A program made the position numbers and the translations under genes. Below the pieces are notes generated by a model. The model saw only the letters and a program-made list of their open reading frames with translations, was not told the origin of the DNA and did no database searches. Of a DNA stretch of 64,000 bases, positions 53,417 to 63,257 are shown in pieces; position 1 is the stretch's first letter; each line of letters opens with the position of its first letter. The DNA is from Streptomyces sp. NBC_01197 (GTDB lineage: Bacteria; Actinomycetota; Actinomycetes; Streptomycetales; Streptomycetaceae): assembly GCF_036010505.1 (NCBI RefSeq), contig NZ_CP108569.1, forward strand, positions 3,483,001 to 3,547,000, given 5' to 3'.

Positions 53417-54703
53417 ATGCCGCATCCACGCCGTCGGTTGAGGGGCGCTTGCATCGCGGGCGTGGCCACCGGTCTTCTCCTGACCGGTGCGGGGGGCGCG
53501 TACGGAACGGCCAGGCCCGCTCCCGCGCCGTCCCCCCCGTCTCCCACCGGGCCCGCTCCCGCGGTACCGAAGGACTCCGTACCCCTTGTGCCGAAGAGCC
53601 CGCTGCCCGCGGCGCAGAAGGATTCCGTGCCCGCGGTGGGCGCGTATCTGGACTACGGCCCCAAGGGCGTCGCACGGATTGCGGACCTCTCGCGCTGGCT
53701 CGGCGGTGCGGAGCTGCGGGTGGGGCACACCTACCTGCCGGGTGATGTCTGGTCGAACATCGAGGGGCAGCCCGACTTCCTCAGCTCCTGGGCGAAGTGG
53801 CGTCGCGCCCGCCCCGACCGGATGTTCGTGCTCAACGTGCCCATGCAGGAGCACAACGAGGACCAGCTGTCGGATGACGAGGTCCGGGACCTCATCGGCC
53901 AGGGCGCCCGCGGCGACTTCGACGAGCACTACCGCAAGCTGGCCACCCGGCTGGTGCAGCTGGGGGTGCCCGACACGGTGATCGTGCTGGGCTGGGAGAT
54001 GAACGGCACGACGTACACCCAGCGCTGCGGTCCCGACCCGCAGGGATGGAAGACGTACTGGAACCGGATCGTCACCACGATGCGCTCCGTCCCCGGCCAG
54101 AAGTTCAAGTTCGACTTCACCCCCAACCGCGGCCGGGACGACATCCCCTGGACGCAGTGCTACCCGGGCGACCGCACAGTGGACATCGTGGGGATGGACT
54201 CGTACGACCAGCCGCCCGGCGACACCTTCGAGGACCAGGTGAAGGGTCCGTACGGGCTCCAGGCGCAGGTCGACTTCGCCGCCGCGCACAAGAAGCAGAT
54301 CTCCTACCCCGAGTGGGGGCTCTACCGGAACGGCGACAACGCGGACTACATGCGCGGGATGCTGGCCTGGTTCGACGCGCACAAACCGCTGTACCAGACC
54401 ATCACGGACTACTGCCCGCACGGTGTGTGGCAGTGCGACGAGAACCCCGACGCGTCGAAGATCTTCCGGACCACGGTGTCCCAGGAGACCGAGCCGGAGC
54501 CGAACAGCCCGAGCACCGAGCCGAGCACCGAGCCGAGTACGCAGCCCAGCACGGAGCCGAAGCCGACCGAGCCGGGTGTGGAACCGCCCGCGCAGCCGGA
54601 GCCGGCGGGTGAGAAGCGGTGGTGCGTCCGGATCGACCTGGGCGACTGGGCCAGCACCTGGTTCAAACCCCGGAAGATCTGCTGGACCCTGCCGAAGGAC
54701 TGA
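53417..54703 (+). CDS. Secreted GH26-like glycoside hydrolase with Pro/Thr linker and C-terminal domain
   Basis: ATG 53417 follows GAGGAGAGG. The 428-residue protein has a Sec signal peptide (about 1-33), a Pro-rich linker, a TIM-barrel catalytic domain (about 75-355), a second Ser/Thr/Pro/Glu-rich linker and a short cysteine-containing end. The GH26-like acid/base is E194 in VIVLGWEMNG and the nucleophile E299 in QISYPEWGLYRNG; FDFTPNRG and the VGMDSYD strand also fit. GH26 enzymes cleave beta-mannan or related polymers. Its place facing the exopolysaccharide operon suggests trimming or turnover of that polymer, an inference. Confidence 0.85.
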   Translation: MPHPRRRLRGACIAGVATGLLLTGAGGAYGTARPAPAPSPPSPTGPAPAVPKDSVPLVPKSPLPAAQKDSVPAVGAYLDYGPKGVARIADLSRWLGGAELRVGHTYLPGDVWSNIEGQPDFLSSWAKWRRARPDRMFVLNVPMQEHNEDQLSDDEVRDLIGQGARGDFDEHYRKLATRLVQLGVPDTVIVLGWEMNGTTYTQRCGPDPQGWKTYWNRIVTTMRSVPGQKFKFDFTPNRGRDDIPWTQCYPGDRTVDIVGMDSYDQPPGDTFEDQVKGPYGLQAQVDFAAAHKKQISYPEWGLYRNGDNADYMRGMLAWFDAHKPLYQTITDYCPHGVWQCDENPDASKIFRTTVSQETEPEPNSPSTEPSTEPSTQPSTEPKPTEPGVEPPAQPEPAGEKRWCVRIDLGDWASTWFKPRKICWTLPKD

Positions 54704-54737
54704 CGGGCCGGCCGGACCGGCGGGGCGGGCGGGGCGG

Positions 54738-55925
54738 TCACCGGCCGCCGTCGCCCGCCCGGCCGCCGACCCGGATGCGCCACTCGCGCGCCACCGGCCC
54801 GAGGGAGCGCACCACGTCGGCCGCCCGGTCCCGGACCGCCAGCTGGGCCGCGTACAGGTTCAGCGCCGGGGCGAGCGCGGCCGGTGCGAGCAGCATCCGC
54901 TGGTTGGTCACCACGTCAGGGCGCCAGTGGCTCTTGTACGGCTCGGTGCCCCGCAGCAGGCTGATGACGGTCCGGCCGCTCTCCGCGGCGTGCCGGGCGT
55001 CGCGGCGCAGCAGCATCGTCGTCACGTCGACCTTCTTCTTACGGAGTTCGGGGTCGGCCCCGTACAGATAGCCGCCGCTGAGCTGTGCGGACTGGAGCGT
55101 GACATTGGCGGCGACCACCGCGCCGTCCAGCCGGTACTCGGTGAGCGCCGCGTCGCCGTCCCTCACCATGCGCTGGGTGGCGCGCGTCAGGTGCTCGGCG
55201 AACCGGGGCCTGAGGTGCTCGGGGGTGACCCCGCGCCCGCGCCACTGGAGCTCGTGCAGCCGCAGCAACTCCCGGACGGCGCAGGGCACTTCGTGCTCCG
55301 CGACGGCGCGCTCCTCGATCCGCAGCGCGTCGAGCTTGCGCAGTTTGGCACGGGCCCGCTGGGCCCGCGCGGAGGCCAGCCGCTTCACCAGCTCGTCGAT
55401 GGGTTCGGCGGGCAGTTCGAGGCAGACCGAGTCGCTGAGCCTGCGCCGCGCCCCCGGCCAGCAGGCGTAGAGCTGCTCGGCCGCGGCTCCCGGCCGTACC
55501 TCGCGCAGGTCGATCACCGCGTGCCGGGCGGCCCGGCGCAGCCCCTCGGCGAGCGCGGTGAGCGTACCGGGCGGCTGCGAGCCGTCGATGAGGACATCCG
55601 AGAAGTCGGAGATGCCGCCGCCCAGCGGGACCAGCAGCGGCAGCGGCCGGTGGACGAGCATCAGCGGGGCGGCTGCCACCAGCCGCCCGCCGCGCCGTAC
55701 GAGCACCGCCCGCAGCCGCCCCGCTGTGCCGTACGAGAGCCACCAGGAGTGCAGCCAGGAGTGGCTCTGGAACGGGGTGGCGGTGGCGCAGCCGCGGTGC
55801 AGCGCCGTCCACTGGGTCTCCAGCGCGGCAAACTGCCGTTCGTCACGGCACAGCGTCGCGGACAGGCCGGGCCCGGCCCCGGGCCCGGCCGCAGTTCCGG
55901 CCGCAGTCCCGGTGGCCACCGCCAT
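54738..55925 (-). CDS. GNAT/FemAB-like acyltransferase (BioF2/CelD type)
   Basis: The 395-residue protein has the double-GNAT pattern of FemAB/CelD-like proteins found in exopolysaccharide loci: TPFQSHSWLHSWWLSYG, VLVRRGGRLVAAAPLML, and the C-terminal VVAANVTLQSAQLSGGYLYGADPELRKKKVDVTTMLLRR. It may add an acyl or aminoacyl group to a sugar. The start ATG 55925 shares one base with the stop of the chain-length gene upstream (TGATG). It is the last gene of the operon. Confidence 0.82.
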   Translation of the reverse strand: MAVATGTAAGTAAGPGAGPGLSATLCRDERQFAALETQWTALHRGCATATPFQSHSWLHSWWLSYGTAGRLRAVLVRRGGRLVAAAPLMLVHRPLPLLVPLGGGISDFSDVLIDGSQPPGTLTALAEGLRRAARHAVIDLREVRPGAAAEQLYACWPGARRRLSDSVCLELPAEPIDELVKRLASARAQRARAKLRKLDALRIEERAVAEHEVPCAVRELLRLHELQWRGRGVTPEHLRPRFAEHLTRATQRMVRDGDAALTEYRLDGAVVAANVTLQSAQLSGGYLYGADPELRKKKVDVTTMLLRRDARHAAESGRTVISLLRGTEPYKSHWRPDVVTNQRMLLAPAALAPALNLYAAQLAVRDRAADVVRSLGPVAREWRIRVGGRAGDGGR

Positions 55926-56674
55926 CAGACGTGTTCCTTCGGCTGAGCGGGCTGAGCGGGCTCGGCGAGCGCGTCGGACCCGGTGGCCTGGGCGGGCGCC
56001 GGGAGCGCGGTGCCGGTGTGCCACTGCTTGCGGCGCGGGCGGACCAGCAGCGCGAGGGCACCGACGAGGCCGCCGGCGCAGCCGCCGACGGCGACGCTGA
56101 CCGGCACCGACGGCGAGACGGCAGCCGACGGCGCGACGGCCTTCGAGAACATGACGAGGCGGACGCCGGTGCTTTCCGCCGCGCTGTTGGCGCCGGTGGT
56201 GAGTGCTGCGGCCACCGCGTTGGCGATGTCGGCGGCCGTGCCGGGGCGCGTCGCGGTGCCGGTGACGCCGATCATCGGGGACTCGGGCGAGGTCTCCGTC
56301 CGGACGTGTCGCCCCAGCGTCCGCACCGGGACGCCCGCCGCTGCGTGCGCCGCGGCGAGGGTCGACGTACTGGTGGAGATACGGCCGTACGCCTGGGCGA
56401 AGCCGAGGGCGGTTGCGGGGTCGGTGCCCTTGGCGGGCGCCGCGACGACATAGCTGGTGGCGGCGTAGTCGGGCGCCGCGAGCGCTCCGTACGACGCACC
56501 GCCGACCACACCGACGAGTGCGCACAGCGGCAGCGGCCACCAGGCCGGCAGCGCGGCAGCGCGGCGGCGGATGGCCCGCCCGGCGATCCGGCCTGTGGTC
56601 CGTGCTGTGGTCCGTCCTGTGGTCCGGGAGATGGCGTGGTGCTCTTCGCGGGGCGAATCAGGCATGGGGCTCAC
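55925..56674 (-). CDS. Wzz/YveK-like polysaccharide chain-length protein
   Basis: The 249-residue protein has two membrane segments (LPLCALVGVVGGASYGALAA near 48-67 and VGGCAGGLVGALALLV near 192-207) around an extracytoplasmic loop. The loop contains the YVVAAPAKGTDPATALGFAQAYGRI and IGVTGTATRPGTAADIANAVAAAL segments typical of polysaccharide co-polymerases. It lacks the tyrosine-kinase domain. It should set polymer length with the Wzy-like ligase/polymerase at 60337. ATG 56665 is an alternative start. Confidence 0.83.
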   Translation of the reverse strand: MSPMPDSPREEHHAISRTTGRTTARTTGRIAGRAIRRRAAALPAWWPLPLCALVGVVGGASYGALAAPDYAATSYVVAAPAKGTDPATALGFAQAYGRISTSTSTLAAAHAAAGVPVRTLGRHVRTETSPESPMIGVTGTATRPGTAADIANAVAAALTTGANSAAESTGVRLVMFSKAVAPSAAVSPSVPVSVAVGGCAGGLVGALALLVRPRRKQWHTGTALPAPAQATGSDALAEPAQPAQPKEHV

Positions 56675-56731
56675 TTCTTCGTCGGGGTCTGCGCCGGGTG
56701 GCTTCGTGGGAAGGGGCTTACGGAACGGGGC

Positions 56732-57895
56732 TCACGGAACTGGCATCACGAACGGAGGGCGTACGCGAGGGATCACCGGTGCGGCCGCGACGACGCGGGC
56801 GTACACCCCGAGCAGACTGTCGGCGCTGCGCGCGATGTCGTAGCGGCCGACCACCGCCGGTGGCTCCAACCGACGTACACCCAGGGCGATTTGGCGGCGG
56901 AGTGCCGCCTCGACCTCCCGGGCGCCGCCCGGCACCCGCACCGCGCCCGGCACCGCCTCCGCGGGCAGGTCGTCGAGCGCGGGGCAGGCCGCGTACAGGA
57001 CGGGAAGACCAGCGGCCAGCGCCTCGACGACGGCGAGCCCGAAGGACTCCTCATCGGACGCGGAGACGAAGACGTCCACCGCGTCCAGGACGGCGGGGAC
57101 GGTCGGACCGGTGTGCGGCCCGTCGGGCAGCGCGTCGCACTCGCCCAGGAAGTGGACGCGGTCACCGGCCCCGAGCCGCCCGGCGAGCGCCCGCAGCGCC
57201 CCCCGCTCGGGCCCGTCCCCGGCCAGCAGCAGCCGGACCCCGGGCAGCGCGGCGACCGCCCGTACCAGCAGGTCGAACCGCTTGCCCGGCACCAGCCTGC
57301 CGACGCCGCCCACCACGAACGCGCCGGACGGGATGTCCAGCAGGGCCCGGGTCGCGGCCCGTACCTGCGAGTCGTGCCTGAACCGCGCTCCGTCGATGCC
57401 GTTCGGTACGACATGGATACGCCGCGCCGGTACGCCCCAGCCGCGCAACCGGTCGGCGACCGTCGCGGACACAGCGACCGTCGCGGACCCCAGCCGCTCG
57501 GTGCGCAGATACAGCTCGCGGGTCGACCGGGTGAGCGGGCGGCCCTCGATGTACCGCTCGCCCAGCGAGTGTTCGGTGGCGACCGTGGCGCGGACGCCGG
57601 CCAGCCGGGCGGCGATCCTGCCGTACACACAGGCGCGGTACAGATGGGTGTGGACCAGGTCGTAACGGCCGCGCCGGATCAGCCGGGTCAGCCGGGGGAG
57701 CGCGGTGAGGTCACGGTTGCCGCTCATCCCCAGGTGTGTGACGGAGACCCCGTCGGCGTGCATCCCGTCGGCGACCGGGCCGGGGTTGGTGAGGGTGACC
57801 ACGTCGCAGTCGACGGGCAACCGGCGTAGCAGCAGCCGTAGTTGCTGCTCTGCGCCGCCCACACCGAGCCCGGTGATGATGTGCAGGACCCTCAC
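56732..57895 (-). CDS. GT4 glycosyltransferase
   Basis: GTG 57895 overlaps the deacetylase stop (GTGA). The 387-residue GT-B enzyme has RVLHIITGLGVGGAEQQLR at the N-terminus, TLVHTHL-like DLVHTHLYRACV, EHSLGERYIEG, and the C-terminal FVVGGVGRLVPGKRFDLLV, LLLAGDGPERGALR and DEESFGLAVVEALAAGLPV (E-x7-E). It transfers a nucleotide-activated sugar, probably to the growing lipid-linked repeat unit. Donor and acceptor are unknown. Confidence 0.9.
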   Translation of the reverse strand: MRVLHIITGLGVGGAEQQLRLLLRRLPVDCDVVTLTNPGPVADGMHADGVSVTHLGMSGNRDLTALPRLTRLIRRGRYDLVHTHLYRACVYGRIAARLAGVRATVATEHSLGERYIEGRPLTRSTRELYLRTERLGSATVAVSATVADRLRGWGVPARRIHVVPNGIDGARFRHDSQVRAATRALLDIPSGAFVVGGVGRLVPGKRFDLLVRAVAALPGVRLLLAGDGPERGALRALAGRLGAGDRVHFLGECDALPDGPHTGPTVPAVLDAVDVFVSASDEESFGLAVVEALAAGLPVLYAACPALDDLPAEAVPGAVRVPGGAREVEAALRRQIALGVRRLEPPAVVGRYDIARSADSLLGVYARVVAAAPVIPRVRPPFVMPVP

Positions 57896-58674
57896 CGGCT
57901 GCCTCCCGGCGTCAGCTGCCGTGATTGGCGCAATTGGCGCAGTTGGTGCAGCGCCCGTTTGGTGCCCAGCCGCAGGCCCAGGTCGGCATGGCTGATGTGG
58001 GTGCGGGCCAGCGCGTGGTCGCCGGCCGCCGCCCCGGGGGCGATGGCGCAGCCATAGGCGTACCCGGCGTCGCGCACCGCTTCGACGGTCCGCGGGTCGA
58101 AGGTGCCGTACGGGTAGCAGAAGCCCTCCGGTGCCGCCCCGGTGATCCGGCGGAGCAGCTCGCGGCTCCCCCGGGTCTCCTGGCTCAGCTCCTCGTCGGA
58201 CGCCTCGGTGAGGTCCTGGTGGTACAGGCCGTGCGAGCCGATCTCCATGCCGGCCCCCGCGGCGGCCCGGATGCCGTCCTCGGTGAGGAGCGGCTTGCGC
58301 GGGCCGAGCGCGTCCCAGGCGTTCTCGCCGCCCGGTCTGCCGGGCAGCACGAACACGGTGGCCGTGCACCCGTGGCGCTTCAGCAGCGGCAGCGCGTGGT
58401 CGGTGAAGTCGCGGTAGCCGTCGTCGAAGGTCAGCCCGACCAGACCGCGCCCGCGCCCCTCGGCGCGGGCCCGCAGCAGGGCCCCGACCCCGACGCCGGT
58501 CAGCCCGCGCCGCTCAAGCCAGCGCAGCTGGTGGCCGAGACGCTCGGGCGAGACGGTGATGCCGTACGGGTCGTCGGCCGGGTCGGCCACCGAGTGGTAC
58601 ATCAGGATCCACGGCTGGATACGGGACCGGGGCGCGGGCGGGGCGGCGTCACGTGACGCGGTGTCAGCGGACAT
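57892..58674 (-). CDS. Polysaccharide deacetylase (NodB-like)
   Basis: The 260-residue enzyme has the NodB fold motifs: ILMYHSVADP, LTFDDGYRDFTDHALPLL (catalytic and metal aspartates), MEIGSHGLYHQDLTEASDEE (H-x3-H metal site) and EGFCYPYGTFDPRTVEAV. It removes acetyl (or similar) groups from N-acetylated sugars in the polymer or its precursor. There is no signal peptide, so it probably acts on a cytoplasmic lipid-linked precursor. ATG 58674 overlaps the flippase gene by 11 bases. Confidence 0.9.
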   Translation of the reverse strand: MSADTASRDAAPPAPRSRIQPWILMYHSVADPADDPYGITVSPERLGHQLRWLERRGLTGVGVGALLRARAEGRGRGLVGLTFDDGYRDFTDHALPLLKRHGCTATVFVLPGRPGGENAWDALGPRKPLLTEDGIRAAAGAGMEIGSHGLYHQDLTEASDEELSQETRGSRELLRRITGAAPEGFCYPYGTFDPRTVEAVRDAGYAYGCAIAPGAAAGDHALARTHISHADLGLRLGTKRALHQLRQLRQSRQLTPGGSR

Positions 58675-60340
58675 GGCGGAACCTTCGCTTGGTGAGATCG
58701 AACAGGCCGACGACTTCGGGGGCACGCAGCGCCAGTGCCGCCGCCGCGAACGCACAGGGCACCAGCAGGCAGCCGACGGCCAGGCTCGCCGGAGCCCAGC
58801 GGATCAGCGGCGCCGCGAACAGGCCCGCAGCGCAGGCGGCGACGGCCGCCGCGGACAGCCTGGCGAGCGTCAGCGCGACACCTCGTACATGGATGGAGAC
58901 GACCCGCGAGCCGAGCCCGCGGAGCAGCAGCGCGGCGGTGACGGTGATCCCCAGGGCATTGGACGCGGTGATGCCGTACACCCCCCACGGGCCGACGGCG
59001 AGCGCACCGGCGACCCCGTTGACGAGGAGTCCCGCGGCCATCGCGGCGGCCGGGAACCAGGTGGGGCGCACCGTCGAGAAGAAGGGCCGGCCCAGTGCGC
59101 CGACCAGGCACTGCCCGAGCAGCCCGAGGGCGTAGACCCGCATGATGGAGGCGGTGGTCGCGGTGTCGGCCGCGCTGAACGCACCGCGCTGGAAGAGGAC
59201 TTCGACGATCTGCGGCGCGTAGGCGACGACGACCGCCGTGCCGGCCAGCACCACCACCCCGGCCAGCGCCAGATCGCGTTCGACCCGGCGCCGCGCCTGA
59301 TCGCCCTCGCCGTCGGCGACGGCCTTGGCGACCACCGGGAAGGTGACCGTACAGATCATCAGCGACAGCATCATCGGCACCTGCGCGATCTTCTGCGCGT
59401 AGTTCAGATGCGAGATCGCCCCGGCGGGCAGCGAGGCGGCCAGGAACCGCTCGACGAGCACCTGGGACTGGCGGCAGACGGTAAAGATGATGACGGGCGC
59501 CAGCACGCCGAGGCCGAGCAGAGCGGGCCGTGCGGCGGGGGTCGTGCCGGTGAGCAGGGCACCGCCGTCGATCGGGCGTACGGCCAGCTGCCGTACGAAG
59601 GCGGGCAGTTGGACCAGCACCATCAGGACGCTGCCCACGGCGACTCCGGCCGCGGCGGCGCGCACCCCCCACAGAGAGTGCAGCACCAGCATGGTGACGA
59701 TGATGCCGACGTTGTACGCGGCATAGATCGTGGCGGGCGGCAGATAGCTGCGGTGCGCCCGCAGTGCAGCGCTGAGATAGCCGGTGATCCCGAACGAGAC
59801 CACGGTGAGGGCGGTCAACCGCGTGCACTGGACGGCCACTTGTGGCTCGGCGAGGCCGGGCGCCAGCAGCTCCACGATCAGCGGGGCGCCCAGCACGAGG
59901 GCCCCGGTGGTGCAGCCGAGCAGCACGAGCAGGCGCGGCAGGGTGGCCGAGACCAGACTCCGTACGGGGTCCGGGTGCTCCCCGGCGGCGCGCCGGGCCA
60001 GCGCGTGGCTGAAGGCCGGTACGAGCACCAGTGCCATCGCGTCCTCGATGAGCAGCGTGGACGCCATCTCCGGCACGGTCCAGGAGATCAGGAACGCGTC
60101 GCTGTCGCTGCCCGCGCCGAAGAGATGCGCGATGCTCTGGTCCCGGACCAGACCGAGCACCGACCCGGCGACGGTGAGCGCCGCGGTGATCGCGGCGGCC
60201 CTGGCCAGTACCTTACCGAGCCGTGGCGGTCCCTGCTGCGGCACTGGCGGCGCGTGGACCGCGACGGGCGGTACCGGCACAGCGGTACGGGCCTCTGCGC
60301 GCGGGCCGGTGCCGGTGGCCGTCTCGTTCATTCGGTTCAT
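58664..60340 (-). CDS. MurJ/Wzx-like lipid flippase (MVF family)
   Basis: The 558-residue membrane protein has about fourteen helices. It opens with GKVLARAAAITAALTVAGSVLGLVRDQSIAHLFG, the MVF family signature, followed by AFLISWTVPEMASTLLIEDAMALVLVPAFSHAL, and later FTVCRQSQVLVERFLAASLPAG. It should flip undecaprenyl-linked repeat units across the membrane. Association with a Wzy-type gene and transferases argues for an exopolysaccharide flippase rather than the peptidoglycan MurJ. ATG 60340 overlaps the ligase stop (ATGA). Confidence 0.88.
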   Translation of the reverse strand: MNRMNETATGTGPRAEARTAVPVPPVAVHAPPVPQQGPPRLGKVLARAAAITAALTVAGSVLGLVRDQSIAHLFGAGSDSDAFLISWTVPEMASTLLIEDAMALVLVPAFSHALARRAAGEHPDPVRSLVSATLPRLLVLLGCTTGALVLGAPLIVELLAPGLAEPQVAVQCTRLTALTVVSFGITGYLSAALRAHRSYLPPATIYAAYNVGIIVTMLVLHSLWGVRAAAAGVAVGSVLMVLVQLPAFVRQLAVRPIDGGALLTGTTPAARPALLGLGVLAPVIIFTVCRQSQVLVERFLAASLPAGAISHLNYAQKIAQVPMMLSLMICTVTFPVVAKAVADGEGDQARRRVERDLALAGVVVLAGTAVVVAYAPQIVEVLFQRGAFSAADTATTASIMRVYALGLLGQCLVGALGRPFFSTVRPTWFPAAAMAAGLLVNGVAGALAVGPWGVYGITASNALGITVTAALLLRGLGSRVVSIHVRGVALTLARLSAAAVAACAAGLFAAPLIRWAPASLAVGCLLVPCAFAAAALALRAPEVVGLFDLTKRRFRHVR

Positions 60341-61755
60341 ACGGCGCCCGGCCGTACGGAGCCGGGCGTCCGGGCGGTGCCGGGAACCGCCGGGCCCGGT
60401 ACCGGCCCCGCCAGTGCCCACCAGGCGATCAGGCCGAAGACGATGCCGGTGAGTGCGGTGGAGGGACCGCCGATGTCCGCGTACAGGAAGTCGACCGTCT
60501 GCCAGAGCATCAGTCCCACCGCCACGAGCCCGCAGTCGGCGGCCGCTGCGCGCCGTCTCCGCGCCACGTACAGACGGCGCGCCCCGCCCGCCAGGAGAGC
60601 GGCCCAGCTGCCGGCCAGCGCGGTGATCCCGACGAGGCCCTGTTCGCTGAGGACCAGCAGATACATGTTGTGCGGCGAGAGCAGCGGCTGACGCTGGAAG
60701 GCGTGGCCCGCGCCCGCCGTGTCGGAGCCCGACGAGAGGCCCAGCGAGGCGTGTCCGTCACGGTAGGCGGGGAATCCCTTGAGGCCGACGCCCGTCGCGG
60801 GCTCGTCGCGCCACATGCCGACCGCCGCCGCCCACATCGTGTACCGGTCGGTGACCGACTGGTCGGGGGCGGCGGTGACCTGGGTGATCGAGCCGAGCCG
60901 CTCGGTGATGAGCTGAGAGCCGACCCCGAACCCGCCGACCAGCACCACGGCTGCGGCGACCACGGCGGCCAGTGCGCGCACGGCCGTACGCAACCCGGCG
61001 AGCAGCACCACGGCGAGCACCGCGACCACTGTGGCGATCCACGCGCCGCGGCTGAAGGAGAACGCGAGGGGCGGCACCAGCGCCATCGCGGCGGCGAGCG
61101 TGGCGGGGCGGGACCAGCGGGGCGCGCCGGGCGGCGGGCGCAGCGCGAGCCCGGTGGTGACGACCATCCCGAACGCCACGATGGTGGCCATGCCCATGAC
61201 GTCGGTGGGGCCGAAGGTGCCGACGGCCCGGATGTCGGAGCCCATGTAGGAGGCGCCGGTGCGGGTCGCGTACTGCCAGACGCCGAACCCGCCCTGGACC
61301 AGGGCGAGTACGACGAACGCCCCGGCCACGAACCGGAAGTCGCGGGCGTCCCTGAGCACCAGTACGACGGCCGCCGGCACCAGCACGAACACCTGGAGGT
61401 AGCGCACGAAACCGGGGAGCGCGGCCACCGGGTCGGCGGCGGTCACGGTGGCGACGGCCAGCCCCACCACCGGTACGCCCAGTACAGCGGCGGCGGCCGG
61501 GCTCAGCGGACGCGTCCTTCCGCGCAGCAGCCGTACCGCGCAGAACAGCACCAGGAACGCCGAAGCCACGTCGGACACCGAGATGTTGGTGGAGGTGCTG
61601 GACCCGTTCCCGTACTCGAAGGGCACGGCCAGCAGCACGACGGGCGCGGCCGCGGGCAGCACCGGCCACCAGCGGGCGAGCCGCCCGGAGAGCGGTGGGG
61701 CGGGCGGTCCGGTACGCGGCCGGGGCAGCGCGGGGGCCGGGGTGAGGACCGTCAC
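60337..61755 (-). CDS. O-antigen ligase/polymerase-like (Wzy/WaaL) membrane protein
   Basis: The product is 472 residues from GTG 61755. There are about eleven helices and the Wzy_C-type loop GMWRDEPATGVGLKGFPAYRDGH, followed by FQRQPLLSPHNMYLLVLSEQGLVG. These loops with Arg and His are typical of the O-antigen ligase/polymerase superfamily. It should polymerise flipped repeat units (Wzy) or attach polymer to a lipid. It sits between the flippase and the priming transferase genes. Confidence 0.85.
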   Translation of the reverse strand: MTVLTPAPALPRPRTGPPAPPLSGRLARWWPVLPAAAPVVLLAVPFEYGNGSSTSTNISVSDVASAFLVLFCAVRLLRGRTRPLSPAAAAVLGVPVVGLAVATVTAADPVAALPGFVRYLQVFVLVPAAVVLVLRDARDFRFVAGAFVVLALVQGGFGVWQYATRTGASYMGSDIRAVGTFGPTDVMGMATIVAFGMVVTTGLALRPPPGAPRWSRPATLAAAMALVPPLAFSFSRGAWIATVVAVLAVVLLAGLRTAVRALAAVVAAAVVLVGGFGVGSQLITERLGSITQVTAAPDQSVTDRYTMWAAAVGMWRDEPATGVGLKGFPAYRDGHASLGLSSGSDTAGAGHAFQRQPLLSPHNMYLLVLSEQGLVGITALAGSWAALLAGGARRLYVARRRRAAAADCGLVAVGLMLWQTVDFLYADIGGPSTALTGIVFGLIAWWALAGPVPGPAVPGTARTPGSVRPGAV

Positions 61756-61757
61756 GG

Positions 61758-63257
61758 TCAGCTGCCCCCAAGCCGGAAGAGCGAGCCCGCGGTCCTGACC
61801 AGGATGCAGATGTCCTGCCAGAGCGACCAGCTGTCGATGTAGTGGTTGTCGAAGCGGGCCCGGTCCTCGATGGAGGTGTCCCCGCGCAATCCGCTGACCT
61901 GGGCGAGCCCGGTGATCCCGGCGGGCATCCGGTGTCTGGAGCGGTAGCCGGGGTGGCTGCCGGAGAACTTCGTCACGAAGTACGGGCGTTCGGGCCGCGG
62001 CCCGACCAGGCTCATGTCCCCGCGCAGTACGTTCCACAGCTGCGGCAGCTCGTCGAGCGAGGTCCGGCGCAACAGGCTGCCGACGGCGCGCATCCGGTGG
62101 TCCGTCGCGACGCTCCACCGGGTCGCCGACTCGTGGTCGTCGGCCGGGCGCAGCGTACGGAACTTGAGCAGTGTGAAGGCCCGCCCGTCCAAGCCGATCC
62201 GTTCCTGCCGGAAGAGGACGCCCGGCCCGTCGGAGATCCGTACGGCCAGCGCGCACAGCCCCATCACGGGCGCCGCCGCGAGCAGCGCGAGGCAGGCGAG
62301 GGAGGCGTCGAGGGCGCGCTTGCCCCAGCGGCCCACCCGGTGTCCGGGAACGGCCAGCGGGCGGACGGCGAACCCCCACAGATGGTCGGCCGAGTCCCTC
62401 CGGCACCCGGGCCCCGACGCGTCGACGAGCCACAGGCGCACGCCGTATCCGCCGAGCAGCCGTACCAGCGCGGGATCGTCGGCGGCGGCCCGGCCGGGGC
62501 CGACGAACAGCGCGTGGCGGACCGCGTTCTGGATGACGGCCCGGCCGATGTCCTCGTGGGTCGCCAGCACGGGCAGTACGGAACTCCCGTCCCCGGCAAC
62601 GGATCCGGTCTCGGCGGCGGTACCGGTACCGGCGCCGGTCTCCACCAGGCCCACCGGCCTCATGCCGTACGCCGGGTGCGCGTACAGCGCGGCGCCGATC
62701 TGCTGGGCGGCGGCGCCACCGCCGACGATCAGCGCCGAGTGGCCGCGCCGGGCGGCGGTGATACGCACCAGCTGGTGGACCGCGCCGCGGACCGCGCAGC
62801 CGGTGAGGGTCTGCGCGGTGACCGCGGTGGCCAGCGCCGTCCAGTCGAGGACCCGCCAGGGCCCGACGGCCGCGAGGCACGCGGCCGCCGTGCACCACAG
62901 GACCAGTGCGTGGCCGAGCAGCGCGGGCAGTTCGAGCAGCGCCGACGGGGAGAGGCGCCGCCGGTAGAGCCCGCCGCGGAGGTGCAGGATCAGATGCAGC
63001 GCGAGGAGCGGTACGAGGACCAGGGGATCCGGCCGCAGCCCCGGCACCAGCGCACCGGTGGCGACCAGTGCGAGGGTGTCACCGGCGATCAGCGGGGCCG
63101 CGCCGCGGCCCCGCCGCAGCCCCGCCGGCCGTACCGGTTCCGGCCGCGGTCCGTCCGCGCTGCGCGGCGGGTGGATCGCAGGCGCGGGCCGCTGCACGGC
63201 CGTCGCGGGGCCAACGCCGTGGCCCGCATGGGGAGCATGTGCGCTGTCCATCGTCAT
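61758..63257 (-). CDS. Polyprenyl glycosylphosphotransferase (priming enzyme)
   Basis: The 499-residue protein has four N-terminal membrane helices, a Rossmann-like HSALIVGGGAAAQQIGAALYAHP middle and a WbaP/WcaJ-type C-terminus. That end has RALDASLACLALLAAAPVMGL, GPGVLFRQERIGLDGRAFTLLKFRT, LRRTSLDELPQLWNVLRGDMSLVGPRPERPYFV and PGITG-like PAGITGLAQVSGLRG. It transfers a sugar-1-phosphate to undecaprenyl phosphate, starting repeat-unit assembly. ATG 63257 overlaps the upstream GT4 stop (ATGA). Confidence 0.95.
   Translation of the reverse strand: MTMDSAHAPHAGHGVGPATAVQRPAPAIHPPRSADGPRPEPVRPAGLRRGRGAAPLIAGDTLALVATGALVPGLRPDPLVLVPLLALHLILHLRGGLYRRRLSPSALLELPALLGHALVLWCTAAACLAAVGPWRVLDWTALATAVTAQTLTGCAVRGAVHQLVRITAARRGHSALIVGGGAAAQQIGAALYAHPAYGMRPVGLVETGAGTGTAAETGSVAGDGSSVLPVLATHEDIGRAVIQNAVRHALFVGPGRAAADDPALVRLLGGYGVRLWLVDASGPGCRRDSADHLWGFAVRPLAVPGHRVGRWGKRALDASLACLALLAAAPVMGLCALAVRISDGPGVLFRQERIGLDGRAFTLLKFRTLRPADDHESATRWSVATDHRMRAVGSLLRRTSLDELPQLWNVLRGDMSLVGPRPERPYFVTKFSGSHPGYRSRHRMPAGITGLAQVSGLRGDTSIEDRARFDNHYIDSWSLWQDICILVRTAGSLFRLGGS

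Noticed and set aside
58556..60691. 711-codon plus-strand frame across the flippase gene
   Set aside because: Arg/Gly/Gln-rich with no domain; the flippase and its overlapping neighbours on the minus strand explain the region.
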